Source: Anaerolineae bacterium
GTDB lineage: Bacteria > Chloroflexota > Anaerolineae > UBA4142
Assembly (NCBI GenBank): GCA_027457205.1
Contig: DAIDTM010000398.1
Location: 1-22,171, forward strand
DNA: 22,171 nucleotides
Reading direction: 5' to 3'
Below are positions 8,159 through 15,348 of the stretch, one piece after another; positions within the stretch are counted from its first letter, which is position 1; each line of letters opens with the position of its first letter. The translations under genes and the position numbers were made by a program. Below the pieces are notes generated by a model that was given only the letters and a program-made list of their open reading frames with translations, did no database searches and was not told the DNA's origin.

Positions 8159-8305
8159 TCCATTCCTCAAGCTAGTACCGTACACTCGACAGGCGGTTGA
8201 ATGATCGATTCTCGCGGCATTATTTGTGGTTGGACGACGCGTCGAATTGGTGCCTGTTAACAAGCGCATATCGCTGGTTCTTGCACTGATTCGCAGGAGG
8301 ACCGC

Positions 8306-9364
8306 ATGATACACGCCAAATCCAATGCTCACCCAACTTTGAATACACACTGGCAGTCGCCGCGCCATCCCACATATTTTGTGTGGGACATTGCTCTGGT
8401 AGTGGCAATCGTCTTGTCGCTCGCTTTCCTGGCGACGCGCGTCAATGCCACTCTGGCGGCACAGCTAGCAGACTGGATGGGACCGAATCCATCTGCCGAG
8501 ACGCACGCGCCAATGCTCCAATCGAATGAGCGCGCCAACGCGGCAGAACTAACGATCGCACTGAGAGACCCGTCGGCGAGCGTTCGCGCGAGCGCCGCTC
8601 AGACATTAGGCGCAATGCGCGCCGCGAGCGCGACCGACGCGCTGATCGCCGCGACGTACGACGCGGACGTCCAAGTGCGCACACACGCCGCCGCGGCGCT
8701 CGGCGAGATTGGCGCGCTCGGGGCGCTGCCGCGCCTGCAAGAGCTGGAAATCACCCAGGGCAATATCTATGTCGAAACGGCAGCATTCGCGGCGGAAGGA
8801 AAAATCGCCCAGAAGGTCGCATCGGCGCTGAACATCCCCGTTTCAGCCGTGCAGTCTGTAAGCGTTGCCAAGAACGGCACAGCGTATGCCGCCGCATTGA
8901 ACGACCTGTATGTCCTACGCAACGGCGAATGGCAGCCGGTCAGTTATTTGCCCGCCACACCCAACGATCTCTCGGTGGGACCGGATGGACAGCTCATCTT
9001 CATGTCCACCGTTTCGTCAGGACTCTACCGCAGTGAGGACGGTGGCGAAACCTGGGAGCACCTGGCGTACGGTCTGCAAACACCAACCCAATTGACGGTG
9101 ACGGCTGTCGTCGTCAATCCGGAAAACGTCCAACAAATCTATATCGCGTTGGCGGTGAATGGCTCCACGGGCGATCAGTTGAATGGGATTGGAATCGCCT
9201 CCAGCCAGGATGGCGGCAAGACTTGGACGACGCTCCCAGATTCGCCAACGCAGTCCGTGACCGCGTTCCTGGTGATCGATCAAACCACGCCGCATTATTT
9301 GTATGGACTATCGGACGCCGGTCCATGGCGGTACCAATTGATGTCTAGCGCAAGTTCTCAATAA
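8306..9364 (+). CDS. Membrane-anchored HEAT-repeat and Asp-box (BNR) propeller protein, copy 1
   Basis: The 352-residue protein has one N-terminal helix (about 26-48, IALVVAIVLSLAFLATRVNA), two HEAT-type repeats (about 78-150, DPSASVRASAAQTLGAM and DADVQVRTHAAAALGEIGAL), and then a beta-propeller-like half. That half carries two Asp boxes (SEDGGETW near residue 243 and SQDGGKTW near 300), as in sialidase/VPS10-type propellers. It is probably a type II membrane protein acting outside the cytoplasm as a binding or scaffold protein; no catalytic residues are evident. AGGAGG lies five bases before the ATG. A close relative of identical layout is encoded at 12431-13681. An upstream element is shared with the sigma-like gene. 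The function is unknown. Confidence 0.85.
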   Translation: MIHAKSNAHPTLNTHWQSPRHPTYFVWDIALVVAIVLSLAFLATRVNATLAAQLADWMGPNPSAETHAPMLQSNERANAAELTIALRDPSASVRASAAQTLGAMRAASATDALIAATYDADVQVRTHAAAALGEIGALGALPRLQELEITQGNIYVETAAFAAEGKIAQKVASALNIPVSAVQSVSVAKNGTAYAAALNDLYVLRNGEWQPVSYLPATPNDLSVGPDGQLIFMSTVSSGLYRSEDGGETWEHLAYGLQTPTQLTVTAVVVNPENVQQIYIALAVNGSTGDQLNGIGIASSQDGGKTWTTLPDSPTQSVTAFLVIDQTTPHYLYGLSDAGPWRYQLMSSASSQ

Positions 9365-9375
9365 GGAGCATTCGC

Positions 9376-9609
9376 ATGGCTAACCGATCGCGGGCGCAGT
9401 CCATAGACATAATTGCCAAAAATCAAGGCGACCACGTGAACGGATCGCGTGTTAGCCGCGATGAGGAATGGGGTACCGACGACGATGCAGAATGCGGCGA
9501 AACAAAAGGGATAGATGCGAATCAACCGTGCGGGGTGACCCACGTGCTGGTCTACACCTGTTCTGTTCACCGACGGAACGAGATAGCAGGACCGATCGGA
9601 TCCAATTGA
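9376..9609 (+). CDS. Doubtful 77-residue ORF or gene relic
   Basis: AAGGAG overlaps the TAA of the preceding gene and stands seven bases before this ATG, so translation start by coupling is credible. The product (MANRSRAQSIDIIAKNQGDH...) is hydrophilic, has no recognised domain, and its codon use is not convincingly biased. The opposite strand reads a more protein-like hydrophobic stretch (RIYPFCFAAFCIVVGTPFLI) but without a start signal. Either a small unknown gene, or an old start now running into foreign or decayed DNA. The remaining bases to 9654 show only the next gene's ribosome site. Confidence 0.25.
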   Translation: MANRSRAQSIDIIAKNQGDHVNGSRVSRDEEWGTDDDAECGETKGIDANQPCGVTHVLVYTCSVHRRNEIAGPIGSN

Positions 9610-9654
9610 AGATGTAAAGCGTCTAGCCGTTCGCCACAACCACAAGGAGAAACC

Positions 9655-10320
9655 ATGTCAAGCACGAACCCCGCACGACAGCGCTTGCGCTTCTCGCTGA
9701 TCGTTTTGATCGTTCCGATGGCAGTGCTCGCGTTGAGCGCGTGCAGCGCGTTCTCGACGACAACGAACGCAGCCACGCCAACATCCCTCGCGACGCCCAC
9801 TGCTTTAGGATCGACGCCGGCAGCCACGCTGACCCAGACGGAGACCGCCGCGCCCACAGAGACGGCGACCGACACGCCCACACCCAGCGCGACGGCAACG
9901 GCGACCAAACGCGCGGTTTCCGTCGCGTCGCGTACGCGCTCGATACCCGCTCCTGTGACACCGCTGGGCGTCTTCGTCACCGCGATCAAGATCGATCCAA
10001 CGCCGGCAAAGTCGAATGAACCGCCGCAGTTCACCGTCACATTTCTCAACACGACCGGCAAGCCGCAGACGTACCGCTGGTTCGTCAAAATCTACGCGCC
10101 CAATCAACCGCAGTCGTTCGGCGAAACGTCGCGTGAGGATAGTGTCATCGCGCCCAACACCTCGCCATTGAAATCCATGTCCGATTGGAAAACGACCGCG
10201 GTGCTGGAATGTATGTCGCTGATCGCGCGCGTGTTTTGGGTGGATCCGAGCAATCAAGTGATCGAGTTAATGAAACTCAACGGGAGTAGTCCCGCCACTG
10301 GGTTTAACGTCTGTCCGTGA
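9655..10320 (+). CDS. Lipoprotein with Thr/Pro linker and CARDB-like domain
   Basis: The 221-residue protein has a lipoprotein signal: basic start, hydrophobic core (LIVLIVPMAVLAL) and lipobox L-S-A-C with Cys30 as the lipidation site. A Thr/Ala/Pro-rich spacer (about 38-85) lifts the C-terminal domain (about 105-221) off the membrane. That domain (VFVTAIKIDPTPAKSNEPPQ ... TYRWFVKIYAPNQ) looks like a CARDB or related beta-sandwich, with two cysteines (in VLECMSL and at the end, FNVCP) that could form a disulfide. AAGGAG lies five bases before the ATG. It may be a surface adhesion or ligand-binding partner of the neighbouring propeller proteins; that link is inferred from position only. Confidence 0.8.
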   Translation: MSSTNPARQRLRFSLIVLIVPMAVLALSACSAFSTTTNAATPTSLATPTALGSTPAATLTQTETAAPTETATDTPTPSATATATKRAVSVASRTRSIPAPVTPLGVFVTAIKIDPTPAKSNEPPQFTVTFLNTTGKPQTYRWFVKIYAPNQPQSFGETSREDSVIAPNTSPLKSMSDWKTTAVLECMSLIARVFWVDPSNQVIELMKLNGSSPATGFNVCP

Positions 10321-10367
10321 CGAGGCGCATACGCGACGCGTCAAGATCCGCGAAAGGAGCATCACCT

Positions 10368-12239
10368 ATGCCAAACGGAGATCGCAGCGTTTTGATCGTC
10401 GTGACCAACAGCACCGACTTGGAATCCCTTTTGCCGTTTGCCCAGGCGGCGTTCGAGTCGTTCGCGAGCCGCATCGTCATCCTGGGACTGGTCGCTGTGC
10501 CCGAAAGCGAATCGCTCACCTCCGGAACACTCAAGGCACGCTCTCTGCGCGAAGCGGTTGATCCCACGGCGCGTCACATCGGAGCGCGGGTCCTGGTCTG
10601 CGTCGCGCACAACATTTGGCGCGAATTGAAAAAGACGGTGGTGAATGAAAAGTGTTCGGCGCTGATCGTAAGCCGCGCCGACGTACCGCCGTTCGAGTGG
10701 CTGAACGTTCTGCCGTGCGAGATCATCATTGCCAAACCGCCTTTCTCCAAAAAGAATCCACGGATTCTCCTGCCGATCCGCGGTGGACCGTACGCCGCGC
10801 TCGCGTTACGCCTGGCATTGTCGCTGGCACAGTCACAGAATGGACAAATTACCGCGCTCCACGCTATCTCGCCGGCAGACAATGGGAATGGTGAGAAACA
10901 TTACCAAGACTTGCTGCGCAATTTGCGCGGGCTTCCGCAAGTCACGCGTTGGATCAAGGCGCGCGGCGATCCGGTCAACGCTATCGTCCGCGCGGCACGG
11001 ACGCACAATCTCATTGTCATGGGCGCCAATGGTTCGCCGCGCGCGGACGAGCCATCCGTCGGTCCAACCGCGGCAAGCGTACTGAACAAGGTCAAGATTC
11101 CTACGCTCGTTGTCCGCGCGCCCCAGCGCTTGCCGGCGTTTCTGGTGCGCGACCCGGCACCCAAGCCCATCGATCACACGATTTCCGTCGTGGTCGACAA
11201 ATGGTTCGCGGAGAACACGTTCCACGCGCACGAATTTCAAGACTTGGAGCAATTGGTTCAACTCAAAGAGGAGCAGGGCTTGACGATCAGTTTGGGGCTG
11301 CCGACATTGAACGAAGAAAGAACCATCGGCAAGGTCATCAAGACCATTCACGCGAAACTTGTGGAACGCTACCGGCTGCTCGACGAAATCGTCGTGATCG
11401 ATTCCAATTCGACGGATCGCACCGTTGAAATCGCGCAGAGTCTGGGCGTGCCGGTGATCCGGCATCCCGATATCCTGCGCCAGTACGGAATGTGGACTGG
11501 AAAAGGCGAAGCGCTGTGGAAGAGCTTGTCGGTCTTGCGCGGCGACCTAATTGCCTGGATCGATACCGACATTGCCAACATCCACCCGCGTTTTGTCTAC
11601 GGGATTCTGGGTCCCCTGATTCGCGAGCCGCGCCTGATGTACGTCAAGGGGTTTTATCAGCGCCCGCTGCGCCTGGGTCGTCGGCTCGAAGCGCGCTGGG
11701 GTGGACGGGTGACAGAACTGGTGGCGCGTCCGATGATCAATCTGTTTTACCCTGAATTGTCCGGCTTGGTGCAGCCGCTCGCCGGGGAATACGCGGGGCG
11801 GCGGCAGGCGTTAGAACGCGTGCCGTTCTTCGCGGGCTACGGCGTCGAAATGGGTTTGTTGATCGATCTTTTTTCGCAGTATGGTTTGAACGCGATCGGT
11901 CAAGTTGATCTGGAAGAACGAATCCACCGCAATCAGTCGCTGATGGCGCTGAGCAAGATGGCATTTGAGATCATTCAGGTCGTGATGCAGCGCGTGGACA
12001 AGGCGCACCACATGGATCTGGTGAACGATCTGAACAAGAGCATGAAGTTGATCCGTCAGGCGCGCGCCCAGTTCCAACTCGAAGTCGCAGATATCCGCGC
12101 CCGCGAGCGTCCACCTATGGTCACTCTCCCAGAATATCGCGCCTGGCGGGAGTATTCAAAGAGTCGAACAGAAAAGAAACCGCCGGCAGAACTTGTCGCA
12201 ACACATAACTCGTTGCTTGTACAGGGAGCGGTACAATGA
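10368..12239 (+). CDS. gpgS: Universal-stress-domain / glucosyl-3-phosphoglycerate synthase fusion (GT81)
   Basis: A 623-residue fusion. Residues about 5-135 and 135-265 are USP-like domains; only the second keeps the ATP loop G-2x-G-9x-G (MGANGSPRADEPSVGPT), and there the usual Ser/Thr after the last Gly is Pro. From about 300 the protein is a GT81 glycosyltransferase of the GpgS type: ISLGLPTLNEERTIGK, VVIDSNSTDRTVEIA, RQYGMWTGKGEALWKSL, the metal-binding D-T-D at 399-401, and LSGLVQPLAGEYAGRR. GpgS joins glucose from an NDP-sugar to 3-phosphoglycerate, the first step to the compatible solute glucosylglycerate. I chose the ATG after AAAGGAG; an earlier ATG in the same frame, at the preceding stop, lacks a ribosome site. 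The next gene overlaps its stop by four bases. The phosphatase GpgP is not in the window. Specificity for glucose over mannose is inferred from family resemblance. Confidence 0.85.
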   Translation: MPNGDRSVLIVVTNSTDLESLLPFAQAAFESFASRIVILGLVAVPESESLTSGTLKARSLREAVDPTARHIGARVLVCVAHNIWRELKKTVVNEKCSALIVSRADVPPFEWLNVLPCEIIIAKPPFSKKNPRILLPIRGGPYAALALRLALSLAQSQNGQITALHAISPADNGNGEKHYQDLLRNLRGLPQVTRWIKARGDPVNAIVRAARTHNLIVMGANGSPRADEPSVGPTAASVLNKVKIPTLVVRAPQRLPAFLVRDPAPKPIDHTISVVVDKWFAENTFHAHEFQDLEQLVQLKEEQGLTISLGLPTLNEERTIGKVIKTIHAKLVERYRLLDEIVVIDSNSTDRTVEIAQSLGVPVIRHPDILRQYGMWTGKGEALWKSLSVLRGDLIAWIDTDIANIHPRFVYGILGPLIREPRLMYVKGFYQRPLRLGRRLEARWGGRVTELVARPMINLFYPELSGLVQPLAGEYAGRRQALERVPFFAGYGVEMGLLIDLFSQYGLNAIGQVDLEERIHRNQSLMALSKMAFEIIQVVMQRVDKAHHMDLVNDLNKSMKLIRQARAQFQLEVADIRARERPPMVTLPEYRAWREYSKSRTEKKPPAELVATHNSLLVQGAVQ

Positions 12240-12385
12240 AGCTGCCGAAGAACCTGGGAATGCTTTTGTTGAGCGCGTGGCTGGTCGTGACCGGACTCAC
12301 CGCGTTCATCACGATCGGCTCGTTGGGTCTGCTTTTGCCTCTTCTCGCGATTGCGGCAGGCGTTCTGCTCTTCCTGGGACGGTAG
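12236..12385 (+). CDS. 49-residue two-helix membrane protein
   Basis: ATG overlaps the GpgS-fusion stop (ATGA), with GGGAG eight bases upstream. The product MKLPKNLGMLLLSAWLVVTG continues with a second hydrophobic stretch (LGLLLPLLAIAAGVLLFLGR) and ends GR. It is a hairpin of two membrane helices joined by a short polar turn. Similar tiny proteins starting MKLPKNLGM are, from memory, common in Chloroflexota, but I know no function. The overlap means it is translationally coupled to the glycosyltransferase gene and may help membrane placement of that enzyme; this is speculation. Confidence 0.7.
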   Translation: MKLPKNLGMLLLSAWLVVTGLTAFITIGSLGLLLPLLAIAAGVLLFLGR

Positions 12386-12430
12386 CCCATTCGTTCAGAA
12401 TTGCGACGGTGCATAGAAAAGGACCGAATC

Positions 12431-13681
12431 ATGTTGCATACCGGAAGACATACGCATTTTGATTGGGCGCATCCGCGAAATTCAAACGCGGGATCCAAAA
12501 TATCTCGTCGAGTCGCCATTCGGGTCTCGGCGGTTATTTTGATCTTGGCAAGTCTCATCCTGCTGGCTGGGTCACAGACGTGGGGCAGTGCGTTTCGGAA
12601 TCAGAATGCCAATTCGTCTGTTCCGAAACAGGCGAATCGCGGATTGCTAGACTCTAGCTCATCCGACGCGCAGAGCCAGATGGTACCGTTCTACGCGCAA
12701 AACCTCTATCTCAACGAACATGCCGGAAACGAGACTGGCGATTCGCTTGCTTCGGCTGAATCGGTTCAAACGATGCTTCGGTCTTTGCGGCAGGGACAGC
12801 CTGTAGAGTCTCGGCAAGCCGCCATCGCTGCGTTGACGCAAGCCGCGCCATCGGTCGTGCCGGCGCTTCTCGACGCGCTGTCAGATTCCGATGCGGAGGT
12901 TCGGCAAGGCGCGGCAGAAATCCTGGGCGCGCGACGCGCTCCGGAAGCGGAGAGCCAACTCTTCTTCGCGACCTATGACCCGGATGCGAGCGTGCGCGCT
13001 GCCTCCGCCAGAGCGCTGGGTGAACTGGGCGCGATGTACGCGCTGCCGCGTTTGGAATGGCTTCAAGTCGTCGACACCAACTCGGATGTTCAACTCGCGG
13101 CGCGTCTTGCCGAGCAGCAGGTCTACACGCGCGTCGCAGCCACCGTGGGCGTGCGACCCGTCGATTTACGCGTGGTGACGGTCGCGCCATCGAATGCGCG
13201 CGTCTATGCGGCGACGACCAGCGACCTCTACGCGCCAGATGGGTCGGGCTGGGGGCGCGTCGGCACATTGCCAGACATCCCCACCACACTTGCCGCAACT
13301 GGAAATACGGGGCAACTTCTTTATCTCGGCACCGCGTCGTCGGGCGTACTCCGGAGCATTGATGGCGGTCACACCTGGCAAGCGATTAACCAAGGGCTTC
13401 CCACAGCCAATCGGTTCACGGTGACCGCATTGACTGTGAATCCCGACAACCCAAATCAAGTCTATCTCACTCTCGCAACGCAATCGGGACCGACCGAGCT
13501 GCCTCTGATGCCATTCGGTCTGTTTCAGAGCGCAGACGGCGGCAATTCTTGGTCGCCACTCGTCCGATGGAAGGTCGACTATGTAACGACGCGCTTGGTC
13601 ATCGACCTGACACCGCCGGCACGCTTGCTCGGTTTGACCGAAGCCGGCATGTGGGAGTACGTCACCGCGCACAGTTTCTGA
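12431..13681 (+). CDS. Membrane-anchored HEAT-repeat and Asp-box (BNR) protein, copy 2
   Basis: This 416-residue paralogue of the 8306-9364 product has the same layout: N-terminal helix (about 32-50, VSAVILILASLILLAGSQTW), a Ser/Gln/Asn-rich spacer longer than in copy 1, HEAT-type repeats (about 118-195, DSDAEVRQGAAEILGARRAP and DPDASVRAASARALGELGAM), then a propeller-like half. The latter holds Asp boxes SIDGGHTW and SADGGNSW. Shared stretches such as LYLGTASSGVLRS and TVTALTVNPDNPNQVYLTLA show common descent. The start is the ATG eight bases after AAAAGGA; a TTG 30 bases earlier in the same frame has no ribosome site. It probably faces the cell exterior. No catalytic motif is seen. Confidence 0.85.
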   Translation: MLHTGRHTHFDWAHPRNSNAGSKISRRVAIRVSAVILILASLILLAGSQTWGSAFRNQNANSSVPKQANRGLLDSSSSDAQSQMVPFYAQNLYLNEHAGNETGDSLASAESVQTMLRSLRQGQPVESRQAAIAALTQAAPSVVPALLDALSDSDAEVRQGAAEILGARRAPEAESQLFFATYDPDASVRAASARALGELGAMYALPRLEWLQVVDTNSDVQLAARLAEQQVYTRVAATVGVRPVDLRVVTVAPSNARVYAATTSDLYAPDGSGWGRVGTLPDIPTTLAATGNTGQLLYLGTASSGVLRSIDGGHTWQAINQGLPTANRFTVTALTVNPDNPNQVYLTLATQSGPTELPLMPFGLFQSADGGNSWSPLVRWKVDYVTTRLVIDLTPPARLLGLTEAGMWEYVTAHSF

Positions 13682-13705
13682 GCCGCGAATTTTCGTCTGG
13701 AGACG

Positions 13706-13918
13706 GTGGATACTTCCGCGATAGCTTTTGACAACTCCGACCTTGCCTCGTGCAGTTGGAAATCGCCTGGCGGCGCGCGGCGACAGTCCGATCAGTCGCA
13801 GCGTCGCACGCAAATTCCCACGACGCCAACTCGTTTGGCAGAACCGTTGTCCGAGCGCGAGGTGGAAGTATTGCGATTGATGGCGCGTGGATTCAGCAAC
13901 AAGGAAATCGCGGAGGAA
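13706..13918 (+). pseudogene. Truncated LuxR-type (MalT-like) regulator remnant
   Basis: Residues at 13844-13918 read PLSEREVEVLRLMARGFSNK-EIAEE, the start of a LuxR C-terminal helix-turn-helix, preceded by a Pro/Thr/Gln-rich linker typical of large MalT-like regulators. The recognition helix that must follow (usually ...ISxxTVKxHxxxIxxKL) is absent; the frame goes on into unrelated DLSRIYDPRVGEGVRVHI and then antisense sequence of the stress protein gene. There is no N-terminal sensor or ATPase part in the window. So it is the stump of a deleted gene, lying in the 307-bp gap between two convergent genes. Confidence 0.6.
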
Positions 13919-13988
13919 GATGTGATCGCCCAGCTCGACTTGAGTCGAATCTACGATCCGCGCGTCGGCGAAGGGGTTCGAGTTCACA

Positions 13989-14888
13989 TCACGCCGGCGG
14001 CTGAGCTGCGCGGATCAACAGCACCGGGATAGACGAGGCGCGCAGCACGCGGTCCGCCACACTGCCCATCACCCAGCGGCTGACGCCCGAACGCCCGTGC
14101 GTGGACATGACGATGAGACTCGCCTTGGCGTGTTGCGCTTGCTCCAAAATACTCTCTGCCGCCGTTCCACCTTGGGTCTCCCCGCGCACGCGCATGCCCT
14201 GCGCTTGCAACTGGCAGGTCGAGTGCGTCACGTAATCATCCGCGTTGGCGCGGACGGCGCGCTCGAGCGATTCGACGACGTTCAGGGGTTCCTCCATTCC
14301 ATAGAGCGGCATAGCCCACGCGCGAAAGAGCAACACCTCGGCGTCAAACGCCTCAGCCACCTGCCGCGCCGGTTCGAGCGCGCGCTCCGCCAACTCCGAA
14401 CCATCGAGCGGGACGAGGACCCGCGTGAGCGGCTGGGGCGCAACGGGTTGTTCGCTCGCGCGCACCAACAGCAGCGGCACGCGCGCACCGTGCAGCACCT
14501 TGTCCGCCACGCTGCCATAGACCCAGCGCCCCACGCCGGTACGCCCGTGCGGTGCCATGACGATCAGGTCGATCCCCGTACTTTCGATCAAATCGAGAAT
14601 CGTCGGCGCGGGCGCGCCTACGCGGATCTCGCGCTCTGCCGCAATACCTGCGGCGGCGAAATCCTTGTGGACCGATTCCAGATACTCGCGCGCCTGCCAG
14701 CGGAGCAATTCCATCTGCTCGTCCACGGGGAACACTTCGCCGTCCACGCGCAGCGTCTCGCGGATGGGCGGAATGGCTTGAAACAAAACCGCCGTCGCTT
14801 GGAATCCCCAAGCGAACATTTTGGCGAACGGCAACGCCTGCTCCGCCAACGGCGAACCGTCGAGCGGAACCAAAATTCGTCGATACAT
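13989..14888 (-). CDS. Tandem-domain universal stress protein (UspA family)
   Basis: 299 residues, two USP domains (about 1-145 and 155-296) in one chain. Both begin with the beta1 motif RILVPLDGS / RVLVPLDGSELAE. Both carry the ATP-binding loop H-G-9x-G-S (PHGRTGVGRWVYGS near 130, THGRSGVSRWVMGS near 270), though the leading Gly is Ala or Ser, so ATP binding is probable but not assured. USPs are cytoplasmic nucleotide-binding proteins induced by starvation, energy or redox stress. AAAGGAG lies seven bases before the ATG. It is the last gene of the TDT-chrA-DMT run, 60 bases after the preceding stop, so it may be co-transcribed. Confidence 0.92.
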   Translation of the reverse strand: MYRRILVPLDGSPLAEQALPFAKMFAWGFQATAVLFQAIPPIRETLRVDGEVFPVDEQMELLRWQAREYLESVHKDFAAAGIAAEREIRVGAPAPTILDLIESTGIDLIVMAPHGRTGVGRWVYGSVADKVLHGARVPLLLVRASEQPVAPQPLTRVLVPLDGSELAERALEPARQVAEAFDAEVLLFRAWAMPLYGMEEPLNVVESLERAVRANADDYVTHSTCQLQAQGMRVRGETQGGTAAESILEQAQHAKASLIVMSTHGRSGVSRWVMGSVADRVLRASSIPVLLIRAAQPPA

Positions 14889-14948
14889 GGCAAACTCCTT
14901 TCTGGATCAACCCCAGCCGTCCAACCCTTCTGCCGCATCGCGCGCGAT

Positions 14949-15332
14949 TCATCGCTCGCTGATCAGCACGATGCCCGCCGCGACCAAGAGCGTGCCGAGT
15001 AATTGCGCGGATGAAATTGCCTCGCCGAACATCCATCGGGCGGCGATCACCTGTACGCCAATCACCGCCAAGCCAGCAGTCACGGGATAAGCCACGTGGA
15101 GCGGGATGAAGCGTAAAAGCCAGGTTAGCGTCAGCACGGTAATCAACCCAGCCGCGTTGCCGATGATTTGCCAAACCAAGAAATCCCGCCAACCAGAACT
15201 GACGGCGGACCACTTGAAACTGGCATTGGCGACGATATTAAAGATCAGGTTTCCGCCGATCAATACGACTGGCATGACCGCATGATTGGCGAACCACGTT
15301 TCGCTGTTGGATCGAGCATGGATGTGAAACAT
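14949..15332 (-). CDS. Small DMT-superfamily (EmrE/EamA-like) membrane protein
   Basis: 127 residues with four predicted helices (about 20-40, 52-71, 78-97, 103-123), the size and pattern of single-domain DMT proteins: PVVLIGGNLIFNIVANASFK, IGNAAGLITVLTLTWLLRFI, PLHVAYPVTAGLAVIGVQVI and AQLLGTLLVAAGIVLISE. The PLHVAYPV segment matches the helix-3 motif of SMR/EamA-like carriers that act as dimers in drug, cation or lipid-linked sugar export. The catalytic Glu of EmrE helix 1 is not evident (GGNLIFN instead), so it is more like the EamA/ArnE side than a quaternary-ammonium pump. GGAGG lies seven bases before the ATG at 15332, which beats the inner ATG before PVVLIGG. Gap to chrA is 16 bases. 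Confidence 0.85.
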   Translation of the reverse strand: MFHIHARSNSETWFANHAVMPVVLIGGNLIFNIVANASFKWSAVSSGWRDFLVWQIIGNAAGLITVLTLTWLLRFIPLHVAYPVTAGLAVIGVQVIAARWMFGEAISSAQLLGTLLVAAGIVLISER

Positions 15333-15348
15333 CGATACGCCTCCAACT

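Noticed and set aside
8368..8388. Inverted repeat TCCCACA/TGTGGGA early in the first HEAT/Asp-box gene
   Set aside because: Lies within the coding sequence just before the membrane helix, with a 7-base loop and no U tract; probably chance.
9358..9645. Minus-strand frame with a hydrophobic stretch opposite the 77-residue ORF
   Set aside because: Looks faintly like a membrane protein but has no start signal, no recognised family and ends beside an unrelated gene; kept only as a comment.
10833..11465. 210-codon minus-strand frame inside the USP-GpgS gene
   Set aside because: Antisense shadow; no family resemblance, and the plus strand has conserved glycosyltransferase motifs.
14097..15002. 301-codon plus-strand frame opposite the universal stress gene
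   Set aside because: Composition is that of an antisense shadow; the minus-strand USP domains explain the region fully.
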